In this document: positions 10,801-18,818 of the stretch, piece after piece
Layout: the number at the start of each line of letters is the position of its first letter
Numbering within the stretch: the stretch's first letter is position 1
Source of the DNA: an uncultured Bacteroides sp.
GTDB taxonomy: Bacteria; Bacteroidota; Bacteroidia; Bacteroidales; Bacteroidaceae
NCBI GenBank assembly: GCA_900553185.1
Contig: USCT01000010.1
Span: 5,590 to 69,589 of the forward strand
Length of the DNA: 64,000 nucleotides
Direction of reading: 5' to 3'
The notes under the pieces: generated by a model
The model's database searches: none
Told to the model about the DNA's origin: nothing
The model's input: only the letters and a program-made list of their open reading frames with translations
Translations under genes and position numbers: made by a program

Positions 10801-13512
10801 ACCGACCCGAACGGAAAACCGGTGGATGCCCATTTGTTGGCTTCGCTGTACGATGCTTCGTTGGACCGGATTTACCAACACGGATGGCAATTCAGTCTGC
10901 CTTTCAACCGGTATACTCCGTTTGTACAGGTAATGACTTCGAGTGCCGGAAGAAGTGTTTATTTGTCTGACCGTTTTCCGGCAGTTGTGGCTGGAAATGG
11001 CTATGAGCTGTTGGTTCCCGATACATATAGCCGTTTGATTGATTTTTCGGCTTTTGGTTTGAGGCAGTATCAGATGAACGGAATGAAAGTCCTTTATTCG
11101 GCTGCGGCTCCTGCTATGCGGAGTAAAGCTCAAAGCGACGAGGCTGTAGCCATTATTACGCAAGAAGAGTCGGGGGCTGCCATAGACATAGAAATGGAAT
11201 CTCTTCCAGCGGAGTCAGAAGCACCGGTGGACGTATTGCGTACACCTTCCGATGAAACGGCTTTTTATTATCCGGATCTGCATACCGATTCGCTGGGACA
11301 GGTTTCCATCCGTTTTACGGTGCCGGAGGGACTGACCGAATGGCGTTTCCTGGGATTTGCCCATACGGAATCGATGGAATTCGGATTGATGGACGCAAGG
11401 ACCCGGACCGTGAAGGAGTTTATGGTGCAGCCTAACCTGCCTCGCTATGTCCGAGTGGGTGATGAGGCGGTTTTGTCGGCTTCGCTGGTAAACTTGTCGA
11501 TGGAAACCGTGGCAGGAAAAGCCTGGATGGAGTTGTCCGATCCGGTAAGCGGACAGGTCATTTGCCGTGAAGGGCAGGCTTTTGAAGTAGCCGAGGGAAA
11601 TAGCGGAACGGTCCGTTTCACTTATAAGGTGGCCGATAAGTATGATGTCCTGGTTTGTCGGATCTGGGCTGATGCCGGTGATTTCAGTGATGGAGAGCAG
11701 CATTACCTGCCGGTACTTTCTGACCGTGAATGGGTGACAGAGACTATACCTGTACAGTTGAACGGGGAAGAAAGTGTAACGGTTTCCTTGAAAAGTCTTT
11801 TCAACGGACAGAGCCGGACAGCTGCGGACAAACGGTTGACGGTGGAACTGACGGCCAATCCGATATGGTATGCCATACAGGCCTTGCCGGTAGTAGGAAC
11901 ACCGGCCTCTGATGACGCGATTTCCTGGATGACAGCTTATTATACCAATGCGCTATCGAAAAAGCTGGTGGCTGATTATCCGCAGATAGCTGTAGTACTG
12001 GAAACCTGGAAGAAACAGCCAGATTCGGGAACGTGGCTCAGTAATTTACAGAAGAATACCGATTTGAAAGGATTGTTGCTGGAAGAAACTCCTTGGTTAT
12101 CGGAAGCGGAAGACGAGGCGGACCGAAAGCGGAATCTGGCTGTCCTTCTGGATGAAAATGCGATGGAAAGCCGTTTGCAGGCTGCTCTTCGGAAGCTGGA
12201 GAGCCTGCAAGGTAAAAACGGAGGATGGAGCTGGTATCCGGGTATGGACGGAAACCGCTATGTCACTACGGAGATGGTAAAACAACTGGCCCGGCTGATT
12301 GACTTGCAGGTGCCGCAGGACGAAGCGATGAAGCAGATGTACCGGCAGGCACAGAAATTCCTGGGCGAACAACTGCTGGAAGAATATCAGGAAATGCGTG
12401 AAGTGGAGAAACGGACTGGAACACGTCCGCTCCTGAGTGATGAGGCCATTGTTTACTTGTATGTGTGTGCACTGGACGCGTCCGCAAAACAGCAGGTCAA
12501 GCTGGAGGTATTGAACTATTTCCTGGAAACCTTGCAGCAGAAGGTGCGTCCGGTAGATTGCTCCATTCTGGATAAAGCGAGGATAGCTGTTGTTCTGAAG
12601 GCTTTCGGAAAGCAACAGGCGGCTATGGAATGGTTACAGTCTGTCCGTGAATATGCTGTTTATAGTCCGGAGATGGGACGGTATTACGATACGCCGAAGG
12701 CTGTTTATTCCTGGTGCAGCTATCGTATTCCGACACAGGTCGCTGCCATGGAAGCCATACGGCGGTTGGCACCGGATGAACAGATGCTGGCGGAAATGAA
12801 GCAGTGGTTGTTGAAAGAAAAGCAGGTTCAGGCCTGGCCGACACCGGTAGCTACGGCCGACGCCTTGTATGCGTTGCTGGGTGATGAGACCCGGATACAG
12901 GCCGGTGGTGAAATGAAGGCGCAGGCTGGCGGTGTAACGGTAAGTACGGCTTCCGATGCAGTAGGGTATGTACGTGAAACATTGCCTGAAAAGGCAACAG
13001 ACGCACCGGTTGTGAAAGTGACAAGAACCGGATCCGGATGGGGATGGGGGGCTGTCTATGCGCAATACACCGAACAACTGGATGCGATGGAACAAGGAAA
13101 TGGAAGCGGAAACGGACTGACCATTCAGCGGAAGTTGCTGAAAGAAGGTAAGGAAATCGACGAACATACACCGCTTCGGATGGGAGACCGTCTGACCGTA
13201 TGCCTGACCGTACGGGCCGATCGTGACATGGACTTTGTACAGATTACCGATGGGAAGGCGGCATGTATGGAGCCGGTGGAACAGTTGTCCGGTTATCGCT
13301 GGCAGGCGGGTGTCGGTTATTATCAGGTAAGTCGGGATGCTTCTATGCAATTCTTTATCGACCGGTTGCGTAAGGGAGTTTATACCATCAGATACGAGGT
13401 TTATCTGGACCGTTCCGGAACTTATCGGGGAGGAACGGCTGTGGCAAGTTCTGTTTATGCTCCGGAATTCCGGGCCCGTACCGGAAGTCTGACTATACGG
13501 GTAAACGATTGA
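7888..13512 (+). CDS. Alpha-2-macroglobulin family protein without thioester
   Basis: 1874 residues with a type I signal peptide (MSRLLCIGLILLGSFFPFRLCAQ, cleavage near LCA-QQ), so it is exported. A helical N-terminal part of about 300 residues precedes macroglobulin-type beta domains; SDRSLYRPGQILRLSGVVYR (about residue 525) is the typical MG2 start and TDSLGQVSIRFTVPEGLTEWRF (about 1132-1150) the A2M domain signature. The region that normally holds the C-x-E-Q thioester reads LPVVGTPASDDAISWMTAYY (about 1330-1350), with no Cys or Gln, so covalent trapping of a target peptidase by a thioester is not expected. A helical thioester-type domain follows. Bacterial homologues are thought to inhibit host or competitor peptidases; here that is inference. 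It is followed by DUF1573 on the same strand but with a separate promoter. Confidence 0.9.
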   Translation: MSRLLCIGLILLGSFFPFRLCAQQYDRMWKQVEDFQKKDLVESVIESVDGIYRKAKEERNLPQLMKAFLVRSSYRIALTPDSLEAERLALEKWVAEETDSVGKAVLNNLLGTMALEEQQPDWEKAIHYFRQSLVAEELLGKTPAKEFRPMTVSESFSERYFDDNLFDLLVRRAIFSLSNNWSLRMKTEVQAEILALYERLMAFYDGKNRNAALLTRTAYLMTRSAGNMFVMQYRLENQEIIRQLTELAETYRGEEACADVYLKLAYFYKREQQPAKQLEAVRIGLELYPKSDLREALQQQVDEVLASGLSIDIPWIYPSHEVKMTVHYKNLKKFTLEWYRLEISPTAFTGDTDQPEQLIRQKGKKAGSCTYTLTPATDYLPHDTVLTYQVPEAGIYLLKLIPEGDKKGISYTSLFVSPYQLVAMPVNSHTFEVTAVDRLNGSPIPYAEIVTYTRESGQFVQEQVYPTDAEGKVLIPLAATRSGYRPLKYMHVRTPGNDFMAIGASALYGGNFHEDEDSGWKQRVALFSDRSLYRPGQILRLSGVVYRQLGDSLEVIPAVTRELSVYGGGKEVAKVSVRTDEYGVFTVDIPLPMTLLPGIFRATVTGEASLSFRIEEYKRPTFDVVLSPYQTAYQVGDSLQINGEARFFSGAPVRAAKVSYRVIRSKNWFWRGSFDSEELVNGVLQTDAEGKFTVPVWLKPPADADKEGNMIYYYNYQVVAEVTENSGETQEGSTDLPVGHYSIGLDIKGLDEMVPREKQLKIQFQALNLNRQPVEVEVEYQVYALDEDLKQGKLCYAGKVMSQQSWVPAEVWALPAGRYRMVATVTDELNRKTQDEQDFVLFSLDDTRLPVPMTDWFYQDGESLTTEHPATVYIGSAEDSVHLFVDIYRADRRIESRRLILNHEIKKFTFPYREEYGDGISVNFAFLRKDYLHSHLVRLTRPEPDKSLVLKWETFRDRLEPGNQETWTLRITDPNGKPVDAHLLASLYDASLDRIYQHGWQFSLPFNRYTPFVQVMTSSAGRSVYLSDRFPAVVAGNGYELLVPDTYSRLIDFSAFGLRQYQMNGMKVLYSAAAPAMRSKAQSDEAVAIITQEESGAAIDIEMESLPAESEAPVDVLRTPSDETAFYYPDLHTDSLGQVSIRFTVPEGLTEWRFLGFAHTESMEFGLMDARTRTVKEFMVQPNLPRYVRVGDEAVLSASLVNLSMETVAGKAWMELSDPVSGQVICREGQAFEVAEGNSGTVRFTYKVADKYDVLVCRIWADAGDFSDGEQHYLPVLSDREWVTETIPVQLNGEESVTVSLKSLFNGQSRTAADKRLTVELTANPIWYAIQALPVVGTPASDDAISWMTAYYTNALSKKLVADYPQIAVVLETWKKQPDSGTWLSNLQKNTDLKGLLLEETPWLSEAEDEADRKRNLAVLLDENAMESRLQAALRKLESLQGKNGGWSWYPGMDGNRYVTTEMVKQLARLIDLQVPQDEAMKQMYRQAQKFLGEQLLEEYQEMREVEKRTGTRPLLSDEAIVYLYVCALDASAKQQVKLEVLNYFLETLQQKVRPVDCSILDKARIAVVLKAFGKQQAAMEWLQSVREYAVYSPEMGRYYDTPKAVYSWCSYRIPTQVAAMEAIRRLAPDEQMLAEMKQWLLKEKQVQAWPTPVATADALYALLGDETRIQAGGEMKAQAGGVTVSTASDAVGYVRETLPEKATDAPVVKVTRTGSGWGWGAVYAQYTEQLDAMEQGNGSGNGLTIQRKLLKEGKEIDEHTPLRMGDRLTVCLTVRADRDMDFVQITDGKAACMEPVEQLSGYRWQAGVGYYQVSRDASMQFFIDRLRKGVYTIRYEVYLDRSGTYRGGTAVASSVYAPEFRARTGSLTIRVND

Positions 13513-13551
13513 TGGCGGAGTGTCAGTTTTAGCATTTATTCTCAGTTGAGT

Positions 13552-13584
13552 TTTGGGCGAAAATGATTTTCTGTCTATCTTTGT
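13552..13584 (+). promoter_or_regulatory. Promoter of DUF1573 gene
   Basis: -33 TTTG (13552-13555), 21-nt spacer, -7 TATCTTTG (13577-13584): a full match to the Bacteroidetes consensus, 26 nt upstream of the start codon. Confidence 0.7.
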
Positions 13585-13610
13585 TTCCTAATTTTAGTAA
13601 AGCATAACCG

Positions 13611-14687
13611 ATGAAGCGTATATATCTTCTTGCAACGTTGTTGATACTGGCCGTTATGACGGTACAGGCCCAGCCTAAAATAGCTTTTGATCAGGAAAAG
13701 AAGGAGCTGGGCTATATATTGTGGAGAAATCCTGCGACGATTACTTTTCAGTTCACCAATACGGGTGATAAGCCTCTGGTCATTTCGAATGTGACAACTT
13801 CCTGTGGATGCACCAAGGCGGAATGGACGCAGGATCCGGTTCCGGCAGGAGGTACCGGTGAGATAACGGCTGTATTCGACGCTGAGGCTATCGGTCGGTT
13901 TTACAAGGAGGTGGGCGTTTATTGCAATGCTTCGTCCGTGCCTGTGTATCTGGAATTTAACGGTGAGGTAACTGCCGATTCGAGAAATTTTTCGTTTACC
14001 CATCCGTATGGTATCGGTCCTATCCGCTTGAATCTGGATGAAATCGCTTTCGAGGATGTGAACCGGGGTGACAAGCCAGTCATTGAATTGCAGGTGGCAA
14101 ATGCTTCGAACAAGAGTTATACACCGGTGCTGATGCACTTGCCTCCTTATCTGAGCGCTCAGGCTGTACCCGAAAAGCTGGGACGCGGAAAGGCTGGAAA
14201 GGTGCTGATCACCCTCGATACGGAAAAGGTGCCCAAGCTGGGTATTACCCGTTCGTCGGTGTATCTGGCCCGGTATCCGGGAGACAAAGTGGGCAGTGAT
14301 AACGAGATTCCGGTATCGGTAGTATTGTTGCCCGATTTTGACGGAGTATCCGATCTGGAAAAGAATAATCCGCCTCACATCAGCGCTTCGGCTACGGAAC
14401 TGGAGTTTAAAGGGCTGAAACCCAATCAGCACAAGTCACAAACCATTGTCCTGACAAATACCGGAAAGTCTGATCTTCAGATTCAGGATATGCAGGTATT
14501 CAGTATAGCGCTGGGAGTCAAGTTGAAGAAACGTACCTTGAAGCCCGGCGAATCTACCAAGATGAAGATTACCGTACTGGCCGAGAACCTGCCTCGCATA
14601 AAGGGTACTCCCCGTGTGCTGATGATAACCAACGACCCGGATCGTCCCAAGATGAGTATTCGTGTCAACGCTTCGTTAATGGAGTAA
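13611..14687 (+). CDS. DUF1573 domain protein
   Basis: 358 residues with a signal peptide ending in VQAQ. The first repeat, GYILWRNPATITFQFTNTGDKPLVISNVTTSCGCTKAEWTQDPVPAGGTGEI, carries the SCGCT core of DUF1573 (about residue 64). A second Ig-like module (ISASATELEFKGLKPNQHKSQTIVLTNTGKSDLQI) lies near residue 262. It is a periplasmic or surface beta-sandwich protein of unknown role. It follows the alpha-2-macroglobulin with its own promoter and is 27 nt upstream of meaB, so it may be co-transcribed with it. Confidence 0.9.
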   Translation: MKRIYLLATLLILAVMTVQAQPKIAFDQEKKELGYILWRNPATITFQFTNTGDKPLVISNVTTSCGCTKAEWTQDPVPAGGTGEITAVFDAEAIGRFYKEVGVYCNASSVPVYLEFNGEVTADSRNFSFTHPYGIGPIRLNLDEIAFEDVNRGDKPVIELQVANASNKSYTPVLMHLPPYLSAQAVPEKLGRGKAGKVLITLDTEKVPKLGITRSSVYLARYPGDKVGSDNEIPVSVVLLPDFDGVSDLEKNNPPHISASATELEFKGLKPNQHKSQTIVLTNTGKSDLQIQDMQVFSIALGVKLKKRTLKPGESTKMKITVLAENLPRIKGTPRVLMITNDPDRPKMSIRVNASLME

Positions 14688-14714
14688 TGGAATAAAACCT
14701 TAAATTTAAGCGAT

Positions 14715-15821
14715 ATGGAACACCCCGAAAACAATGAAGCCTACAAGGGGTTAACGGTAAACAAGGGCATTGAACAGCCTTCTGTGGTTAATCCTTATCT
14801 GAAACTGCGCAAAAAGCCGCAACGGCGCCGTTTTACTGCGGCCGAATACGTCGAAGGTATTCTGAAAGGTGATATTACGGTGTTGAGTCAGGCTGTTACC
14901 CTGGTGGAAAGTCTGAAGCCGGAACATCAGGCGCTGGCCCAGGAAGTGATAGAGAAGTGTCTTCCATTCTCCGGAAATTCGGTCCGTGTGGGAATCAGCG
15001 GAGTGCCGGGAGCCGGAAAAAGCACTTCCATTGATGTGTTCGGACTGCATGTACTCCAGCAGCATGGAGGTAAGCTGGCCGTACTTGCCATCGACCCCAG
15101 CAGTGAGCGTTCCAAGGGAAGCATTCTGGGAGACAAGACCCGTATGGAAAAGTTATCCGTACATCCCGATTCGTTTATCCGTCCCAGTCCGGCGGCCGGT
15201 TCGCTGGGAGGGGTGGCCCGCAAGACCCGTGAAACCATCATTCTGTGTGAGGCGGCCGGTTTCGACAAAATTTTTGTGGAGACGGTAGGCGTGGGACAGA
15301 GCGAGACGGCCGTTCATTCCATGGTAGACTTCTTCCTGTTGATTCAGTTGGCCGGTACGGGCGATGAATTGCAGGGAATCAAGCGTGGTATCATGGAGAT
15401 GGCCGACGGTATCATCATCAACAAGGCCGATGGAAGCAACGTGGAGAAAGCCAAGCTGGCGGCTACCCATTTCCGGAACGCCTTGAAGCTGTTTCCGCCT
15501 TCAGAATCGGGCTGGACTCCGGAAGTATTGACTTATTCCGGTTTCTACGGACTGGGTATTCAGGAAATCTGGGACATGGTGTACCGTTATTTCGACTTTG
15601 TCCGTGCCAACGGCTATTTCCAGTACCGGAGAAACGAGCAGGCCAAGTACTGGATGTACGAGACCATCAACGAACACCTGCGCGACAGCTTCTATCAGAA
15701 TCCGGTCATTGCCGCCGAGCTCCCGCTCCGGGAACAGGAGGTACTGGGAGGTACGGCCACTTCGTTTACGGCCGCCAAACGGTTGCTGGATGCTTATTTT
15801 AAAGAGTTGAAAAACAAATAA
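14715..15821 (+). CDS. meaB: Methylmalonyl-CoA mutase-associated GTPase MeaB
   Basis: 368 residues. MeaB is the G-protein chaperone that loads and protects adenosylcobalamin in methylmalonyl-CoA mutase, here presumably in the succinate-to-propionate route of Bacteroidales. P-loop GVPGAGKST starts near residue 96; DPSSERSKGSILGDKTRM (switch region), FVETVGVGQSE (Walker B/switch) and INKADGSN (NKxD guanine specificity) follow in order. A C-terminal helical dimerisation arm is present. The mutase subunits themselves are not in this window. Convergent with pfkA, with a repeat-rich terminator region between. Confidence 0.95.
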   Translation: MEHPENNEAYKGLTVNKGIEQPSVVNPYLKLRKKPQRRRFTAAEYVEGILKGDITVLSQAVTLVESLKPEHQALAQEVIEKCLPFSGNSVRVGISGVPGAGKSTSIDVFGLHVLQQHGGKLAVLAIDPSSERSKGSILGDKTRMEKLSVHPDSFIRPSPAAGSLGGVARKTRETIILCEAAGFDKIFVETVGVGQSETAVHSMVDFFLLIQLAGTGDELQGIKRGIMEMADGIIINKADGSNVEKAKLAATHFRNALKLFPPSESGWTPEVLTYSGFYGLGIQEIWDMVYRYFDFVRANGYFQYRRNEQAKYWMYETINEHLRDSFYQNPVIAAELPLREQEVLGGTATSFTAAKRLLDAYFKELKNK

Positions 15822-15835
15822 TTATAATCTTCCGA

Positions 15836-15972
15836 AAAACGAACGTTCGTTTTCTCTGAAACGTCTGGAACTTTTCAAGAAAACGGACGTTCGTTTGTAT
15901 GAAGACGTCCGGATATTTTTCCGGACAAAAAGAAAACATCCGGGTCTTCGGTCATGGAAGGTCCGGATGTTT
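15836..15972. repeat. Quasi-palindromic repeat cluster and terminators between meaB and pfkA
   Basis: Four nested dyads in 137 bp: the 18-bp perfect palindrome AAAACGAACGTTCGTTTT (15836-15853); AAAACGGACGTTCGTTT (15880-15896); GTCCGG/CCGGAC around an 8-nt loop (15907-15926); and AAACATCCGG/CCGGATGTTT (15934-15943 with 15963-15972), the last followed by CTTTAT. The final hairpin is a likely bidirectional terminator for the convergent meaB and pfkA. The first two use the same AACGTTCGTTT words as the clusters near 29.1 kb and 48.5 kb. Confidence 0.7.
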
Positions 15973-16009
15973 CTTTATAGAAGTGTATCTGTGTGATATG
16001 AGATGTCAA

Positions 16010-16990
16010 TCAGATAGAAAGTTCACGAAGTACGTTTACCAGTTCACGGTCGATCGGCTTGTCGTTCTTGATGGCTTGTGCGAACGGTACGTATACGATT
16101 TTGTCGTTATTGATACCGATCATCACGTTACGTTGTCCTTCCATCAGGGCCTGAATACTGGCGACACCCATACGGCTGGCGATGATACGGTCGTGTGCCG
16201 TCGGACGGCCTCCGCGTTGCAAGTGTCCGAGGATGGTTACGCGTGTATCGTACTGAGGATATTCGTTCTTTACACGTTCTGCGTAGTGCATGGCTCCACC
16301 GGTGATTTCACTTTCTGCTACCAGTACGATGGAACTGCTCTTTGACTTACGGAAACCGTTGTTGATAACTTCTTCCAACTGGTCTACCTCGGTATTGAAT
16401 TCCGGAATGATGGCAGCTTCGGCTCCAGCGGCGATGGCTCCGTTCAAAGCCAGGAAGCCGGCATCGCGTCCCATTACTTCGACAAAGAACAGACGTTCGT
16501 GTGAAGTGGCGGTGTCGCGGATTTTATCGACCGCGTCGAGGATGGTATTCAAGGCGGTATCGTAACCGATGGTAGTATCTGTTCCGTACAGGTCGTTGTC
16601 GATGGTACCCGGCAGACCGATACACGGAATGTCATATTCTTGAGCCAACAGACGGGCACCGGTCAGAGAACCATCGCCTCCGATGACAATCAAGGCATCA
16701 ATACCTTCACGTTTCATGGTTTCGTATGCTATCTGACGTCCTTCGGGTGTCTTGAATTCCTGGCAACGGGCTGTTTTCAGAATTGTACCTCCCTGCTGGA
16801 TGATGTTACTTACATTTTCCGTACGAAATTCCTTGATTTCGCCGGTAATCAGACCCTTGTAACCTCTGTAGATACCTTTTACCTGCAATCCGTTGAAGAT
16901 GGCGGAACGTGTCACCGCACGGATGGCTGCATTCATACCCGGGGCATCGCCTCCTGAAGTAAGAATACCGATGCATTTAATACTTTCCAT
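16010..16990 (-). CDS. pfkA: ATP-dependent 6-phosphofructokinase
   Basis: 326 residues, the length of the bacterial PfkA type. It phosphorylates fructose-6-phosphate to fructose-1,6-bisphosphate, the committed step of glycolysis. Seen: TSGGDAPGMNAAIR (ATP loop, about residue 10), YRGYKGLI, IGGDGSLTGARLL (Gly-Asp-Gly of the ATP-type enzyme, about 103), GLPGTIDNDLYGTDTTIGYDTAL with the catalytic TIDND, VEVMGRDAGFLA and LGHLQRGGRPTAHDR. The Gly-Asp-Gly motif rather than Gly-Asp-Asp supports ATP rather than pyrophosphate as donor. Confidence 0.96.
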   Translation of the reverse strand: MESIKCIGILTSGGDAPGMNAAIRAVTRSAIFNGLQVKGIYRGYKGLITGEIKEFRTENVSNIIQQGGTILKTARCQEFKTPEGRQIAYETMKREGIDALIVIGGDGSLTGARLLAQEYDIPCIGLPGTIDNDLYGTDTTIGYDTALNTILDAVDKIRDTATSHERLFFVEVMGRDAGFLALNGAIAAGAEAAIIPEFNTEVDQLEEVINNGFRKSKSSSIVLVAESEITGGAMHYAERVKNEYPQYDTRVTILGHLQRGGRPTAHDRIIASRMGVASIQALMEGQRNVMIGINNDKIVYVPFAQAIKNDKPIDRELVNVLRELSI

Positions 16991-17020
16991 AGTTATTTGT
17001 AGTTAGTTTGATTATTGATG

Positions 17021-17028
17021 CAAATGTA
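17021..17028 (-). promoter_or_regulatory. Candidate -7 box for pfkA
   Basis: Minus-strand TACATTTG matches TAnnTTTG, 30 nt upstream of the pfkA ATG. No convincing -33 element. Confidence 0.45.
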
Positions 17029-17090
17029 TAAAATTACCCGTAATCACGTGATAAAAAGCATGCTTTTTTATGGTGTTTTTACTATTGCCG

Positions 17091-17957
17091 TTACTCTTCT
17101 CCCAGGATGACTTTTTTGCAGGCTTCCATCAGCCACTTGGGAGTGGAAGTCGCTCCGCAGATACCGATGGAGCGTGCGTTCCGGAGCAGGGTGCGGTCTA
17201 TTTCCTGCGGCTGGTCTATCTGATACGAGTTGGGATTGACCTTCTTGCATTCCTGAAACAGAATCTTTCCGTTGGAACTTTTATGTCCGCAGACGAAGAA
17301 GATCAGGTCGTGGGCGGCCGCGAACCGGCGGATGTTCGGCATGCGGTTGGCCACTTGCCGGCAGATGGTATCGAAATACTGGAACGTGGCGGTAGGCGCG
17401 ATGTGAGCTTCGATGTAGGCCACTATCTGCCGGAACTCATCCAGCGATTTGGTTGTTTGTGAATAAAGGCGGATGTCTTTGCTGAAGTCCAGCTTGCTTA
17501 CCTCCTCCAGTTTTTCGATGACGATGGCTTTCCCTCCGGTTTGTCCTACCAGTCCCAGCACTTCTGCATGACCGTTTTTCCCGTAGATGACGATTTGTTT
17601 CGGCCGGTCGGTCGGTGTCGTATCGTATTCCTGCTTGATGCGTTTCTGCAGGCGGAGCACTACCGGACAGGTCGCGTCGATGATTTCGATGTGATTCTTC
17701 TGTGCCAGCTGGTAGGTCTCGGGAGGTTCTCCATGGGCACGGAGCAGGACTTTGGCGTGCTTGAGCCGGGCAAACTCCTCGTGGTTGATGGTAATCAGCC
17801 CCAGCTTTTCCAGCCGTTCGCATTCCTGTCCGTTGTGCACGATGTCGCCCAGGCAATAAAGGGGTTCTCCCTTTGCCAGTTCTTCTTCTGCCTTGCGGAT
17901 GGCCGTGGTCACTCCGAAGCAGAAGCCTGACCCTTCATCTATTTCAACACGTTGCAT
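17091..17957 (-). CDS. ispH: 4-hydroxy-3-methylbut-2-enyl diphosphate reductase
   Basis: 288 residues. IspH is the [4Fe-4S] enzyme making IPP and DMAPP in the last step of the MEP isoprenoid pathway. The three cluster cysteines can be placed: GSGFCFGV (about residue 13), DATCPVV (about 97) and FDTICRQVANR (about 190). Substrate-binding elements AHGEPP, GKNGHAEVLGLVGQT and TTKSLDEF are present, and CGATSTPKWLME closes the protein. Its start overlaps the 3' end of cmk by 14 nt, so the two are co-translated. A polyprenyl synthetase that would use its products lies at 19.6 kb. Confidence 0.96.
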   Translation of the reverse strand: MQRVEIDEGSGFCFGVTTAIRKAEEELAKGEPLYCLGDIVHNGQECERLEKLGLITINHEEFARLKHAKVLLRAHGEPPETYQLAQKNHIEIIDATCPVVLRLQKRIKQEYDTTPTDRPKQIVIYGKNGHAEVLGLVGQTGGKAIVIEKLEEVSKLDFSKDIRLYSQTTKSLDEFRQIVAYIEAHIAPTATFQYFDTICRQVANRMPNIRRFAAAHDLIFFVCGHKSSNGKILFQECKKVNPNSYQIDQPQEIDRTLLRNARSIGICGATSTPKWLMEACKKVILGEE

Positions 17958-18642
17958 GAGTTACTTTTTCAAATTGGTTCTTTAGCCATTCTTTCTGCTC
18001 GGCGATGGTGAGCTGGCTGTTGTCCAGCAGGATGGCGTCGTCGGCCTTGCGGAGCGGGCTTACGCTACGGGTCTGGTCTATCCGGTCGCGTTCTTCCACA
18101 TTCTTCAGGATATCTTCATAAGAAGCCTCTTGTCCTTTTTCCCTCAGTTCGTCGTATCGGCGTTTCGCGCGGATCTCTGCCGAAGCGGTCACGAATATCT
18201 TCAGCTCGGCCTGCGGGAACACGGCGGTACCGATGTCTCTTCCGTCCATCACGATACCCTTGTCTTTTCCCATTTCCTGTTGTTGCTTGACCAGCGCCTC
18301 ACGCACGAATCCCAGGGCGGCCACCGGGCTGACCCGTGACGACACTTCCAGGGTACGGATGCGGTCTTCCACATTTACCCCGTTGAGGTAGGTTACTGGG
18401 CGCTGGGTTTCCGGGTTCAGCCGGAAGCTGATGTGGATATCGTTCATGTGAGCCTTCAAGGCTGCTTCGTCGATGTTTCCGGCGGCGTCGAACATGTGGT
18501 GCTCGATGCAGTAAAGGGTTACGGCACGGTACATGGCACCACTATCTATATAGATATACCCGATTTCGCGGGCCAGATCCTTGGCCATCGTGCTTTTTCC
18601 GCACGAGGAGAATCCGTCTATGGCTATGATAATCTTTTTCAT
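17944..18642 (-). CDS. cmk: Cytidylate kinase
   Basis: 232 residues. Phosphorylates CMP and dCMP with ATP. P-loop IDGFSSCGKSTMAKDLA (about residues 8-24), YIDSGAMYRAVTLY (nucleotide-binding), the NMP-binding insert of bacterial Cmk, and VMDGRDIGTAVFPQAELKIFVTA are all present. First gene of the cmk-ispH pair. Confidence 0.95.
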   Translation of the reverse strand: MKKIIIAIDGFSSCGKSTMAKDLAREIGYIYIDSGAMYRAVTLYCIEHHMFDAAGNIDEAALKAHMNDIHISFRLNPETQRPVTYLNGVNVEDRIRTLEVSSRVSPVAALGFVREALVKQQQEMGKDKGIVMDGRDIGTAVFPQAELKIFVTASAEIRAKRRYDELREKGQEASYEDILKNVEERDRIDQTRSVSPLRKADDAILLDNSQLTIAEQKEWLKNQFEKVTHATC

Positions 18643-18672
18643 GTTTTCTCAATTTAAACTCTGTAGACACGC

Positions 18673-18680
18673 CAAAGATA
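18673..18680 (-). promoter_or_regulatory. Candidate -7 box for cmk-ispH
   Basis: Minus-strand TATCTTTG, a perfect TAnnTTTG, 30 nt upstream of the cmk ATG. No TTG at the expected -33 distance. Confidence 0.5.
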
Positions 18681-18752
18681 GCTAAAAGTTTGGAGGTTTT
18701 GGAAGTGATGGTAAAATGTTTTGTTTTTTGGCATTTTTTTTCAGAGAATTTG

Positions 18753-18782
18753 TTGGGGTTTCACAAATAAATACTACATTTG
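18753..18782 (+). promoter_or_regulatory. Promoter of tonB
   Basis: -33 TTG (18753-18755), 19-nt spacer, -7 TACATTTG (18775-18782). The putative -7 box overlaps a TTG codon at 18780 that would be an alternative start, which argues that translation begins further downstream at the ATG at 18819. Confidence 0.7.
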
Positions 18783-18818
18783 CCGGACAGAGAAACATTA
18801 ACCTATAAAAGTTATTTT

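Noticed and set aside
11860..11960. A thioester site in the alpha-2-macroglobulin
   Set aside because: The expected position reads LPVVGTPASDDAISW; no Cys-x-Glu-Gln is present.
18780..18818. TonB starting at the TTG at 18780
   Set aside because: That codon is part of the -7 box TACATTTG; the ATG at 18819 gives the normal short cytoplasmic N-terminus.
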